Shown: positions 1 to 10,027, counted from the first letter of the stretch. The stretch: 64,000 nt of DNA from Adiantum capillus-veneris (GCA_014529385.2 CM043969.1:16192446-16256445); one strand, 5' to 3'. Notes: generated from the letters alone by a model not told the origin. Numbers and translations are program-made.

Positions 1-75
1 GGCATTCAAGGATAAGAAGCCAGAATGGAAAGCAGTCACAGGTTTGGTTTGGAGATCAGTCTCCAAGTGGGAGAT
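1..75 (+). mobile_element. 3' internal end and PPT of copia element A
   Basis: These bases nearly match 11380-11454, which directly follow the RNase H end of copia element B. They end in the purine-rich stretch CCAAGTGGGAGAT just before the LTR. This is therefore the 3' end of an element whose body lies left of the window, and the following LTR is a 3' LTR. Confidence 0.8.
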
Positions 76-503
76 TGTTAAGTATGGAGCCTGATTTACC
101 CTTGTAATTTTCTGTGGTAAAAGCACACATTTGTAAGGCCCCCATTATGAGGAGAAGCCATCGTGCGTAAAGGAAAATCACTCACCGGAAACCAAAATTT
201 TCACAGACAAGAATCAGGTTCAACTTTAAAGGCCTCGGGGGCAGAGGGCCCAGAGACTTTTTTTTTTCGTCGGAATATTATGGCCGGACGGCGGCCGGAA
301 AGTGGTCGTAAAACAACCGGTCGGTTGGCCAGTGTCCGATGGCCGGTGGTCGGAAGTCAATGGCCGGTGGCCGAATTCAAAAGCGGACTTGTCTTCTCAA
401 GGGCGGCCACACATGGACGGATTGGAGGGTCCGATTTGGACTTATTCGCACAAGGGCGTCTACACATGGCTGTCTCTCATAAGAGAGGGCAGCCCTTTTG
501 GCC

Positions 504-510
504 TATAAAA
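504..510 (+). promoter_or_regulatory. TATA box of copia LTR A
   Basis: TATAAAA sits in GGCCTATAAAAGTAGG. The same box occurs at about 11876-11882 in LTR B. Its position in the LTR fits the U3/R promoter. Confidence 0.65.
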
Positions 511-713
511 GTAGGCCATTTCTACACACATTTCAATGTGTGAAGTTAATGTAACAAGGTGAGTGTGAGGTGGTGAGAGTGAAGCAAGGCGGGAGCTCCA
601 TTAAGGGTATAATCCCTTTGTAAACTACTTCTTGTTTTGAAGTACTAAAGCCATTGAGTGGCTGCTTTCCCGTGGACATAGCCCACATTGGGTGAACCAC
701 GTATATCGTGCGT

Positions 714-738
714 ACTCTCTCTCTCTCTCTCTCTCTCT
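714..738. repeat. (CT)n microsatellite in LTR A
   Basis: An uninterrupted CT run near the 3' end of the LTR. It is absent from LTR B because that copy is truncated before this point. Confidence 0.9.
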
Positions 739-998
739 ACTCTATAATCTCGTGTATATAAATTTGTCTCTCTCCATTAAGTAATCTACTCAATTATCTA
801 TTTAGCTACGTCTTATTTCCTAACACTTGGTGCTACCCTTCTTAGACCTTTTGCAAGACATGTGTTTGACGAAAAGCATTCCTTCGAACAGGATCAAATT
901 ACTTCTTTGAAAACTTTCCACTTGCATTCTAATGTTGGGTTCTCTTGATACTCTATCATGCTTAACATTTGGTCCACCATATCAACATATATAAGTGC

Positions 999-1382
999 TC
1001 ATTTGAAGTCTAGACGTAGGTAGAAATGATTCACATCATGATTGGAGGCTACATGCTCGGGCCGTTTACCACACTTGAGGTCAATACATAACATCCTATG
1101 ATCTGATTCCGGATTCCATTCACCAAGTGTAAAGCTTTGTATGCAGTCTAGAGTGGCTTCCGAGAACAGAATATAGTCAATCATGGTATCACCATTGTGC
1201 TTTCTACATGTAAAGTCATTGGTGCCTTGCCATAGAGATACACCATTTGCAATGAGCATTCCAGTACTATTGCACATATGTAAAAGTGACTTTCCATAGT
1301 GATCCAGTTCTTTTGCATCATTAGAACTTTGATTATACATGTATGAGTCATCCATTCTTCTTGAGACATGGAGCATGTCCAC
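999..1382 (-). pseudogene. LINE-type endonuclease fragment
   Basis: This 127-residue frame resembles the C-terminal part of the apurinic-type endonuclease (exonuclease-endonuclease-phosphatase fold) of plant non-LTR retrotransposons. Visible motifs are the G..LL..C...G..IANG segment, the T(C)RKHNGDTMIDYIL segment with the conserved D-Y-I, and the terminal SDHRML, which carries the SDH catalytic motif. The N-terminal N and E catalytic residues and the reverse transcriptase are missing, so it is a truncated relic. No poly(A) tail or target-site duplication was recognised. Confidence 0.7.
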
Positions 1383-1591
1383 TTGTTGTGTGTCGTGATC
1401 TAAGATATGTATTAGACGGCTTTGCTACGCAAACACATGATGATGTGGAGGAATTGTAAACACAGATTTGTACCTCCACACAGATGACGGGGGAAGTTGA
1501 CACAAGTAACTCCAAAGAGTTACAGAGAGACGTCAAGATCCTCAGGCGTGACCTTCATGAAATGGAGGAGTAGTATCAAAAATAGTCAATC

Positions 1592-1759
1592 ATGACTACT
1601 ATCGAGCATCCCAACACATTGCGGCCACCTCCATCTTACACAAAAAATGCACCGGGTCCTTGCCCAATTTGCAAACACTTTTTCCACAGCTGGAGTGGTC
1701 ACTATAGAATATCTTGCATCCACATGTACCATTGCCATGTCTCCTACAAAACATGGTAG
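1592..1759 (+). CDS. Short Cys/His-rich open frame
   Basis: This 55-residue ATG frame has a CPICK pair, then an H..S.C.H.YH.. segment. A shifted frame just downstream continues with another C-x2-C pair (CHVC). The spacing recalls RING-like zinc-binding folds, but no family is recognised. It is probably the remains of a transposon or host coding segment with a frameshift near 1740. Confidence 0.25.
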   Translation: MTTIEHPNTLRPPPSYTKNAPGPCPICKHFFHSWSGHYRISCIHMYHCHVSYKTW

Positions 1760-1905
1760 ATAAAAAGGAGTGCCATGTTTGCAAGGCTTTGATTGACGAG
1801 CTTATGTATTCTATGGTCAAAATGGAGAAAGACTATCAATGCTTAGTGGCGACCATTGCAAGGGAGAGAGACTCTATTTTGGATAACCTAAGTTTATCTT
1901 TGTAA

Positions 1906-2299
1906 ACATCATAACCTGGAGTGGATTGTAGTAATTTTTTATGATTGTATATGCCCCCCTTGTAATGAAAGTTGAAGCCTTGTAAAACTTGCAATGACTT
2001 TTTGGATCATGGTATATGATGCCCTTGCAATGAACGCTGAAGCAAACTGCCTTGTAACCAAACGTGGATAAATTGATATGTGAATGTTTTGATAGTCTTA
2101 CTTGGTGTGTACAGTATCCTTATAAATGCAAAGATTGTAAAGCCGCCCATTAATTCAAGCAAGAAAAATTTAAGATGATTTCTAGATACTAGAGTAGTCA
2201 TAAATAACAAAGTGTATAAAGGTTCCAATGATTCAAGAAAACAAACTTTTAAATTCATAAATGACAATACTCAAACTCTCATGTTGAAAGACAATAAAA
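1906..2299. other. No recognisable gene
   Basis: AT-rich sequence with repeated 'CTTGTAA...GAA' phrases. I see no coding, RNA or element structure here. Confidence 0.5.
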
Positions 2300-3140
2300 C
2301 TGTAAGGTCTCCAACCCGCCGACACCAAAAGCGGAATGGTCCCATTGACAGGTCTCTAGGCCTACTAAAGTCAAAGTCTTTAAACAAAAACAAATTCCAT
2401 GGAATTCACCCTTACCATTGGCAATGGTTTAGGTTTATAGCCCTATAAGAGACCTAGTCCTGTCTCGCAGTGGAAACTGGACCCTATAAAAAAAAATTCC
2501 GGCCCTAAATCTTCATCCTTTAGATTAAGGTTTCCTTAGCCAACGCTTTTTTCCCTCTAGCATATGTGAGGGCACAGCCGCCGCTGGTGGATTCCTCCTC
2601 CAAGTGGAAGAAGTTTCTAAACATTTTAGTGCGCGGGAATGGATAGTTACCTGACTAATCAGGTCCACCCGTCCATGATTGACAACCTTAGTCAATCCCC
2701 ACTTACCACCCCGCACTCACACATGATTCTATTGTTGTTTAATTACTACCCCATTCTTTCCACAATTAAAATAATGATTCCTTTTTAACTTTTCAAACTG
2801 CATTTCCTTAAGACAACCTTTGAAAACAGTATTGAAGACATTCTTTCAGAAAACAGACATCTTTAAACTTAAGACAAGGTACTGTCATTTTAAAGTATCA
2901 CTGACCAATACTAACTTGTCTCATGACCACCTATACAGGGGTGAAAAACAGCACCCATTCCTTATTTATATAACCGGGGTGGAAAAAGTATTCACCCAAA
3001 GTCCGGGCGCCCATACGCCAAAACTAGTTGCCCATACAACCGGGCAGTTCCTCTAGGATAAACTTAAAAGTACTATACATAAACATAAACAAGCACGGGG
3101 TAAAGCCTCCACACGTGCCGAGGTAACCAACTCTTCCATG
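2300..3140 (-). repeat. LTR-like block, copy 1 (minus orientation)
   Basis: The block is colinear with 21772-22540 at low similarity. Shared landmarks in the same order are an AACCCGCCG-type start, a GACTAATCAGGTCCACCCGT versus GACCAATCGGGACCACCC phrase, 'CCACTTACCACCCCGCACTCACAC' type text, TTAATTACTACC, 'CCCATACAACCGGGCAG', and a GGGGTAAAG end. Copy 2 abuts a TGGTATTAGAGCC primer-binding-like site, so an LTR is the simplest reading. An intron or other repeat family is possible because an exon-like ORF precedes it on the minus strand. Confidence 0.4.
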
Positions 3141-3417
3141 ATGGTATCTCCATCATTACTCATTACCTAGAGTAAAATATTTCCAAGGAATCAGAGGTGT
3201 CTTGAGACAAGCTGTCTTAAGGATGGTCAAAAATTTCTTTCCTAAGTCAATCAGTCATAACCCAATCATTCCTTTCCTAGTTACAATCATTGCTCGTGGG
3301 TTTCGTGGAAGTTACCTTCCATTTACAGCCATTTTTTTTTCCCTTCCTAACCTTACGTATGCAATGCTTAACTTAAAATAAACTCTAAAAGCTATTAATG
3401 AAATAATAGAAATCCAC

Positions 3418-3579
3418 CTGGGATTGATCATCCATGTACTGTGGGGCAGGTGCCCGTAGACTCTCCTCGGTTGGCCTATGGCTAGGCCCTGCTTCATGGT
3501 CATTAGTTGCTTTGTTGCGCTTGTTACTAACATCTTCTTCTTCAGTCAAAGGATTCCCCCTGGTTCTCTTGGGAGCCAT
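3418..3579 (-). CDS. Putative first exon, MAPKRTR-type protein
   Basis: An ATG frame of 54 codons begins MAPKRTRGNP and is followed by a charged, low-complexity segment. It ends at a good splice donor, CAG|GTGGATT, in phase 0. A second copy lies at 16180-16320, with the same KRTR N-terminus, similar length, the same phase-0 donor and similar flanking intron text. I do not recognise the family. The basic N-terminus would suit a nuclear protein or an element Gag start. The exon at 21110-21646 begins in phase 0 after a clean acceptor and could be the matching second exon of another copy, but this is inference. Confidence 0.35.
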
Positions 3580-3599
3580 TTCGGCAGCCTTATAAAAAG

Positions 3600-4477
3600 A
3601 CTTAATCCATTAAAAGATTAATTGAATAACCTTTATTTTCCTTGTTTACCAAAAATAAGAATTTTTGGAATAGATAGGGATCTTTAATCGTCGATTTGAT
3701 AGGTTACTCATCCCATAACTTAATTATGCTATAAGTAATTTTTTTCCATCCTTCAATAAGGATTTTGGACCTCAATTAATTATTTGGCAATCAGATAAAT
3801 TTATTTCCTGATTTTTCTTGTCCATTATATACCAAAAATCGGTTACTTTTGACCAAAATGCGTACCTAAACTATTTATCTAAGGTTAGGATAATCATCAT
3901 AGATTCCTCAAGGTATATTCCTTCTCTGGTATTAATATCAAAGGATTTTGGTTTACTTTACTATATTTTCCTTTTTATTTTTCCAAAAAATTAGAGTAAT
4001 TTTATTGGGATATATAGTTAAACTAATTTTCTACTAGTAGCATAATTACCACGGGTTCCCTGAGGTCTAATAAACCTTTGATAAATATCTCAATTAAATT
4101 TAAATCTATTTTTTAATTTCCCCTATTTAATTTGTCTAAAACTCAGAGTTTTTCTACTAAAATAATTAGCTAAATTAATTATCTGAGCTTCTCCTAATTA
4201 TGAAATGAAGTTTCCATCACACTAGAAAAGGTGAAATATAATTATGAAATGAAGTTTCCATCACACTATCACTTGCTTTAGCTCTACCTAGTACACCCTT
4301 GCACCAAAAAGTCCAATTACATTGGACATTTGAAACATCCAAATTAATGTTGCATAGACACTTGGTTTCACAATATTTTATCTTTTTTGATATCCTATAG
4401 GGAATTCAAAGCTTGGAATGGCCAAAAAAGGGTGTCCACAAGAATCCATGTAAAATAATGTTGCAAAACCAATAGGT
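3600..4477. other. AT-rich intergenic DNA
   Basis: No coding signal is seen. A short direct duplication (ATTATGAAATGAAGTTTCCA and a few more bases) occurs near 4198 and 4240. Confidence 0.5.
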
Positions 4478-4680
4478 TTTAGTAAATTTGTGCTTTTTAA
4501 GTACCCTTGGGGGTAGATAAGCCTACTAGGGGAAAAAAAAAGCCTAGCCACAAGGACGCGCAAATGGCCCATCCAAAACTGATGGATAGGCCATTTGCGC
4601 GCCCTTGTGGCCAGGCTTCTTTTTGCCCCTTATAGGCTTATCTACCCCCAAGGGTACTTAAAAAGCACAAATTTACTGAA
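4478..4680. repeat. Foldback hairpin, about 98-bp arms
   Basis: 4478-4575 and 4583-4680 are inverted copies with a handful of mismatches, separated by a 7-base loop (AAACTGA). A shared landmark is AAGTACCCTTGGGGGTAGAT in the left arm and its complement in the right arm. The near-absent spacer makes it a snapback element; a transcript would form a long double-stranded stem. No flanking target duplication was evident. Confidence 0.85.
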
Positions 4681-4835
4681 ATTGATTGAAATTACATACA
4701 GAACTTGAAATTACAAAGTCATTTCATTACAAAGATAATAGACACAGTAGACACAACTATTGATCATATTGTCATTGGAAAGTCAAATCATTACAAAGAT
4801 AAGGGTGTGCAATACAAAAAGAGGGGTAACTTCGG

Positions 4836-5940
4836 CTAATGCTCGAAGTCTCGTCGCAATCGACGTGCAAGCTGCATATCTTTTGGCTGTATTGTCACTC
4901 ACTTTGCATGTATGGCGCATAGGTTGGTATCTTCCAACACTGAAATGACGTGGGCCTCTGCAGCTTCTTGAATAGCCTCTAGCGCTATTGCTTGCATTCT
5001 ATACTAATTTCCATAGCTTTGAAGAACCTCCTTCACATTGCGAGCAAAGGGGGCGCATCGAATCAAAAGCTCCATCATCTTCTGGTAGTGGCGGATTTCT
5101 GCAAATGTCCTTGCTATTTTTCGGCGCCACTGCGGTTGTCTTGGGGGCACTTGCACATTTGCTGTCTACAGCTTCTTGAATAGCCTCTAGTGCTATTGCT
5201 TGCATTCTATACTGATTTCCATAGCTTTGAAGCACCTTCTTCACAGTGCGAGCAAAGGGGGCGCGTCGAATCAAAAGCTCCATCGTCTTCTGGTAGTGGC
5301 AGATTTCTGCAAATTCCCTTGCTATTTTTCGGCGCCGCTACGGTTGTCTTGGGGGCACTTGCACATTTGCTGTCGGGCGGCGTTTAGGCTTCTTGAAAAA
5401 CTTAGACTTGCGCCTGTTTACATGCTTAGGGGCTGGTTCTACAGCCTCTTCTGATTCTTCCTCTTCCCTTGGCTGCCGATCTTGTCGTGTGGGGAGAGCT
5501 CCCTGGCCTTGAGGCAATGTCTTCCCCCCAACGGCCACCCGGTGTGTGTGCGGTATTTTATCTCACAGCCATGGTGGCTCACTCTCTGATTCAGTGTCTG
5601 TATGGACCACCCGAGTCCTGGATGGTCCTGCTTGTGATTGGTGGCGCAACGGCTGCTCACTATCGGACTCTGTTGTTTGCTGGCCCTCTTCTTCTCTCCA
5701 GTGGTGGGCACGTTGCTTCATTCTCCTTCTAGGTGTTATATCTTGAGGAGGTGGAGATTCAATAGTCCTCGATGACTCTCGTGACCTACCACCATGCCCA
5801 CTACCAGATGAGTTCCTGGAACGGCCAGGCGTTCGTGGCCGTTTTCTTGTGCCTTTAAGCCATGACAACTTCTCACATCCTTGGAGGGTGTTTTTGTTGG
5901 CAGACGGATTCTCTTTCGCGGTTTGTTTGGTGCACGCCAT
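4836..5940 (-). pseudogene. Histone H3-like gene, disrupted
   Basis: The frame opens MACTKQTAKENPSA, which mirrors the canonical H3 start around lysine 4 (A-x-T-K-Q-T-A) but has Cys for R2 and Glu for K9. About 200 Ser/Arg/Glu/Pro-rich residues follow, then an H3 histone fold: [56 protein letters not shown]. The frame is intronless. It has a TGA near 5567 and a TAG just before the fold. A 208-bp tandem duplication repeats the first half of the fold and shifts the frame, and the second copy has two more stops. APFAR and AIQEAAE recall centromeric H3, while the C-terminus is closer to ordinary H3, so 'H3 variant' is as far as I go. It lies about 270 bp downstream of a transposon-like gene on the same strand. 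Confidence 0.8.
4960..5375 (-). repeat. 208-bp tandem duplication in the H3 fold
   Basis: Two head-to-tail copies, 4960-5167 and 5168-5375, each run from the GCACATTTGCTGT phrase through the alpha1-alpha2 coding part of the histone fold. As 208 is not divisible by three, the duplication itself shifts the frame. The copies differ by scattered substitutions, so the event is not very recent. Confidence 0.85.
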
Positions 5941-5997
5941 TTCGTTGGTAAGAGCTCACCTGTTCTTAAGAAATGAGTGGTTTATGAGAGCATGCAA

Positions 5998-6027
5998 TAT
6001 TTATAAGGGCCCATTTAAAAAGGGCCC
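5998..6027 (-). promoter_or_regulatory. TATA box and GGGCCC elements upstream of H3-like gene
   Basis: On the minus strand TATAAATA (6005-5998) lies about 58 bases before the ATG at 5940. It is preceded by two GGGCCC palindromes (6007-6012, 6022-6027), one within TGGGCC, a motif known from plant site-II promoters of proliferation genes. This suggests the gene had its own promoter and was not promoterless when it arrived. Confidence 0.45.
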
Positions 6028-6212
6028 TGTTCACACTATTTTTTTAAATAAACATGTTGCTAAGAGTTGGACCTTGCGTTCACGTTTAGTGACTCGCGCA
6101 GTATCCACTTTGATCCTTGTCGCACTCTGCATCGCCGCCATGCAGCATGCTTGGTGGGACCTTGCGACATTTGCCACTTGTTGCTATGCTCTTGACGACT
6201 CCATTTTCGCAC

Positions 6213-6783
6213 TTCAATAGCAATCTTGGATTGTCATGCACGCTCCATTGTGAGCTTACAAGCAAATGTTGTGCGAAAAAACCAATTGAACATCTCCTCC
6301 AAATAATTGGATTGCACCATTCCACCACCATGTCGAGTATTTTTGAAGTACACTCCCCTTGCTCGATAATGGGACTTCTCCATGCCTTGAGTGCTAAAAA
6401 TTTCAAGCAAATCATACTTGTGCATAAAAAATGCACCATGCGCAAACAAGATATGTTGTTCACATGAGTAAATGATCCACATTATTAAATAAAAACAATC
6501 CCTTGTAATAAATACACCATGTAATGTGTGATGTTATTTTCACCCCAAGAAAGGGTGAAGACCTTGGTAAAATCCGCCAAGGCTTCTTGAAATGATTGGC
6601 GTTGTTCTTCTGTTGTGCTGTTAAGGCCCATAAGCTTGACCATTTTATCAAAATGTGCCCAAACTTGCTTGCGCTTGTTTGCAAGCTCGCCATTTGAATC
6701 ATTGTCGATAGTAGCTTTTCATAACTCCTTCCAAAGCTCCCAAAGGTTACCTGCCTGCTGGTTGGAGCTGTTTTGAGCATCAT
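6213..6783 (-). CDS. Transposon-like protein, C-terminal segments
   Basis: Two overlapping minus frames continue the gene at 6800-7708. The first (6783-6460) has a readable alternative frame with a LWALTAQQ-type helical region. The second (6482-6213) contains the striking phrase FSTQGMEKSHYRARGVYF, then KNTRHGGG and NYLEEMFNWFFRT. Such conserved Q-G-x-E-K-x-H and H-G-G-G phrases look like the C-terminal core of an uncharacterised transposase-like family, but I cannot name it. The frame change between the two may be an intron or a frameshift. Confidence 0.4.
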
Positions 6784-6799
6784 ATTGACTTGGCTTTCC

Positions 6800-7708
6800 T
6801 TAGGAAACTTTCTTCAAAAAGTGTCTAGCTTTTTGTCCACTCATTGACACTTGTTGAGCAATTTCATGGGCATCCTCTGTGTTCTTTGCAGCAACGATAG
6901 ACACATTTCCACCATGACAGCCAATGGAATTCAAGAGTACCTCCACTCTTTCGATCGCTTCCTGGGACTTTTCCAACGGTTTCATTGTGAAAGCATAGTC
7001 AATGTGGAGCTTCAATAGCCTATCAAAAATATGCATGAATGCGTGTAATGTACAAAAATGTACATTCAATAGAGGAAATCGAAAGATTGGATTCCAAGCG
7101 TGGTCCTTTTGATCACGGTCTGGGGCATTGAGCATGGGACATCTCAGAATAGACGCTTCCCATTCTCTACCTTCATCTCCGACATCACGACAATCTAATC
7201 CTTGTTCTCCATGACCTTGCCATGGAAGCATGGAACCGGCCTTTGCAGTGCTCTTATGTGATTTTTTACCATTACGTTTGTACCCTCGAGTGCAAAATGG
7301 ACAAGGCATGAGAGAAGAAGCCCCTTGTTTGCAGCCAAGCAAACACTTTATGGTCTTTAAATCCCCACCTAAGTGCCACTCCACATCATAACTACCAAAA
7401 CCCTCAATCTCCAACTTCTGACCTGCAATTTGGGAGTGTATTACTTCTGTGATCCATGGAGTTCTCTCAAAAATCCATGAAAGTACTCCATTGGTCTCTT
7501 TGGGCACCTCAATAGTACCCGACCACCAAATGTGTTTCTCTAATTGCATGCTAAAAGATGGGTTGGGAGATGGCTCGACTGAATCCCTTCGCTTGGTTTT
7601 CAGAAGGGCCTCGTTCATTAGAGTGACACTTAGCCTCTCTAACCTTCGGCCTTTCACTATTTGACACTCATCGAGTTTCAGCACAAAAGCGAATTTTGTG
7701 CCAAGCAC
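6800..7708 (-). CDS. Transposon-like protein, central segment (302 codons open)
   Basis: The longest clean frame of this locus. It contains GGDLKTIKCLLG, then a PCPFC cysteine pair followed by basic residues (zinc-binding candidate), then FRFPLLNVHFCTLHAFMH and IFDRLLKLHI. A conserved D-L-K, then C-P-x-C, then L-H-A..R/I.D.LL order is typical of large uncharacterised, probably transposon-derived eukaryotic proteins. No DDE or tyrosine-recombinase signature could be assigned by eye. It is flanked by same-strand frames on both sides, which suggests one multi-exon gene. Confidence 0.45.
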   Translation of the reverse strand: MLGTKFAFVLKLDECQIVKGRRLERLSVTLMNEALLKTKRRDSVEPSPNPSFSMQLEKHIWWSGTIEVPKETNGVLSWIFERTPWITEVIHSQIAGQKLEIEGFGSYDVEWHLGGDLKTIKCLLGCKQGASSLMPCPFCTRGYKRNGKKSHKSTAKAGSMLPWQGHGEQGLDCRDVGDEGREWEASILRCPMLNAPDRDQKDHAWNPIFRFPLLNVHFCTLHAFMHIFDRLLKLHIDYAFTMKPLEKSQEAIERVEVLLNSIGCHGGNVSIVAAKNTEDAHEIAQQVSMSGQKARHFLKKVS

Positions 7709-7739
7709 TACAAAATAAATAGTGCTAAGACCTTAAACT

Positions 7740-8995
7740 TCAGAGTCTATGATAAGAATAATACCAAAGAAAAAAGTAAAGTATGCCACCTTCTTCAGGT
7801 AACTCGTAAAATCTAAGCATGGCTTCTTGAAGCTTTCTAAGATCCACGAAAATATTATTCCACATTGTATAAGAAAAGCCCTTCTCCGAAGGTCTTATGG
7901 ATTGTTTCTTACCTTTTCCCCTTGTCTTTGTTGCGCACGAAGCATAAAGGGAAGTTGGCATTGTGTCCTCAATGTGTAGGTATGTCCCAATGCGGGAGAA
8001 CACATCTTCGTTTGTGGCCTTCTTTGCAAGCTTAACCTTGTGAGGAACGGGAAATAGGTTTTCCACAATGCCATTTTCTTTGAGGGCATCCTTTAGGAGT
8101 TGGAAAATAGCCTTTAGGCTTTAGTGTTGATTCCAGCCTCATCACAAGCTTGTTGAACGTCATCATTACTAACCACATTTCTTAATTTACGCATAAGGTC
8201 CTTGGTGACTACATCCTTAATGTGCTTACCTCCAGGTGATTGTAAGATAGAAATCACGTCCTGGATATTGAGACAACTAGTGAGAAGGTTGACTCGATCA
8301 TCTTGGCTTGTTCCACCGCATGCCTCCTGGATGAAGTTTCTAGCAACAAATAAACATAAATGTTAGAAAATAGTGTGAAGTAAGAATGCATCATGCAAGT
8401 AAAGACCAAATCACCTTGTGGCTGTAACTCGTCGTTTGCGTGCTCCTCCCGAATGTGCAAGAGTTTCAATGGATGAATACGTGCGTTTGCGTTCCCTTGC
8501 ACCAAGGGGTGTTTCTTTCAAGTATGTGATGGTGTTGGTAAGCTTCTAGATGTGGAACTCCTTTTGTTGCATTTGTTGTTCAAGAGTTTTAACTACCCTC
8601 TCTGAAGAGGCAAAACTCTCTTGTAATGCCGTCGTCTTGAGGTGAAGAGCTTGACATGCATGCATCCACATATGCAAAGAAGCACTTGCACCCATACACA
8701 ACCGCTTGCAATAGCCTAACAAGCCTGCTTCTCCCCTCCCAAGAAATTGAAGAAATGTGGAAAGGCTATTAAACGGTGGATGGAAGCGGCTTATAGGATC
8801 GTGAGGGTACAAATGGCCATCCACCCAAATGTCAAAATTGATCTCACAAGCGGTGCGACGTTCCTGTGATGACCTTTGATCACCTTCACTAGTGGTCTTC
8901 GGTGTAAATGCCGTGGGTAAGCGAATATGTATGCTTTTGGTGTGCGGGGTACGTAGTGGTGGAAGCAAACCATTTGTGATGTCCGTGAGCACCAT
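7740..8995 (-). CDS. Transposon-like protein, N-terminal segments
   Basis: Two same-strand frames, 8995-8546 (149 codons) and 8066-7740 (108 codons), precede the central segment. The first begins MVLTDITNGLLPPLRTPH and ends in a glutamine-rich, coiled-coil-like stretch. Between them, 8100-8500 has short open pieces with plausible intron borders. No domain is recognised. I group them with 6213-7708 because strand, spacing and openness agree; the exact exon structure is not resolved. Confidence 0.3.
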
Positions 8996-9009
8996 GGAAG
9001 CTGTTGCGT

Positions 9010-9206
9010 GAGGAAAAAAATGAAGAAAAGATAGAGGAGGAAGGGTAAAGAGGTTGAGGAAGATGGGAGGAGAGAAGGAGGGAGGGGGGGGAGGGAGAGA
9101 TTGGGGAGGAGGAGGAAGGTAGGGGCAAGGAGGGAGAGGAGAGGGAGAGAGAGAGAGAGAGAGGAGGGAGGAGGGAGGAGGAAGGAGGGAGAAGGAGGAG
9201 AGAACA
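9010..9206 (+). repeat. Homopurine tract of about 200 bp
   Basis: Almost uninterrupted A/G sequence with a GA dinucleotide core (about 9144-9162) and G runs. Such mirror-rich purine tracts can form triplexes. Apparent proteins on either strand are shadows of the repeat. Confidence 0.8.
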
Positions 9207-9589
9207 AAATGTTTATTACTTTTTTAAGGGAAAAGAGTTTTAAAAAAATGGACTTTCTAAGCTTGTGGGTTAAAAAATGGGTCAAAAAATGATTTTTGGA
9301 TATATATGTATATGTTGGGAGGGAGTTTTAAGTAAAAAACAAGTAAAAATGATTTTTTTTTTTAAAGTCAAATTTTGTCTCTTTGTGACCCACGTTTTTG
9401 CTGATGTGGACACACCCCTATGCTTCCTTCACTTTAAAAAAAGCTAGAGAGAGAAAGTAACCCTTTAAGTCCACATCCTACATTTGTCTTTAAAAAAAGC
9501 TAGAAAAGCCTACTCAAAACTACCTTCTTCAATGCCCTTGCCCCCTAAACCCCACACAACATTAGCTTTAATTCTTAAAAATTAGGATT

Positions 9590-10027
9590 CCTTACAAGGC
9601 CCATGCAAGGTTCATATTTCTCCTAATGCTTGAGCTTTGGGCGGAAGCTGTAAGTACGTCTGTGTACGTAACCAATCGGTCACCCTCAATGGCATTGGAT
9701 GGGGGAGTTCCAGAAGAGGCATGGACAAGTAAACCGGTGAATTATGCATTTCTCAAAGTGTTTGGGTGTGAGGCTTTCATGCACATAGATAGAAGCCTAA
9801 GATCAAAGCTAAATGCAAAGTCCAAAAAGTGTTTCTTCATTGGCTATGGAGAAGGTGACCTTGGGTATCGCCTATGGAATCTTGAAGATGGTAAAATCTT
9901 AAGGAGTAGGGATGTAATTTTTAACGAACAAAATATGTACAAAGATTACTTGGAAAGAAAACAAACAAAAGAAACAGGTGATGAGTACATGGAGCTTAAG
10001 GATGGGGAAGAAAAGGTACAAGTTTAG
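9590..10027 (+). pseudogene. Copia element B: integrase C-terminal part
   Basis: Residues include the VYVTNRSPS, PEEAWTSKPV and LKVFGCEAF phrases of the copia integrase C-terminal half. These are followed by the SH3-like KKCFFIGYGEGDLGYRLW and the RSRDVIFNE end. The N-terminal zinc finger and the first catalytic Asp residues are missing, so the element is 5'-truncated at about 9590. A deletion removed the usual linker: integrase runs almost directly into the reverse transcriptase start (YKFRLVVKGFSQKKG). Confidence 0.9.

Larger units (their letters stand above)
76..825 (+). repeat. LTR of copia element A (750 bp)
   Basis: The LTR starts TGTTA after a purine tract and ends TAACA, giving short inverted termini. 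It is near-identical in stretches to 11455-12037. It contains a GGCCGGTGG-type minirepeat cluster (about 280-375), a TATA box and a CT microsatellite. After it comes CTTGGTGCTACCC, which is only weakly like a primer binding site, so I read it as a 3' LTR followed by other DNA. Confidence 0.85.

Noticed and set aside
76-825. LTR A taken as the 5' LTR of the element ending at 12037
   Set aside because: It is preceded by the same RNase H-side sequence and PPT as LTR B, so it is a 3' LTR, and no copia gag follows it.
5469-5746. Plus-strand frames across the H3-like gene
   Set aside because: Shadows of the minus-strand coding sequence.
4836-5940. Calling the H3-like gene a CENH3
   Set aside because: APFAR and AIQEAAE are suggestive, but loop 1 is not longer than in H3 and the C-terminus is H3-like; not enough to decide.
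8791-9285. Ser/Leu/Pro-rich minus-strand ORF and Arg/Glu-rich plus-strand ORF
   Set aside because: They read through the homopurine tract and lack independent support.
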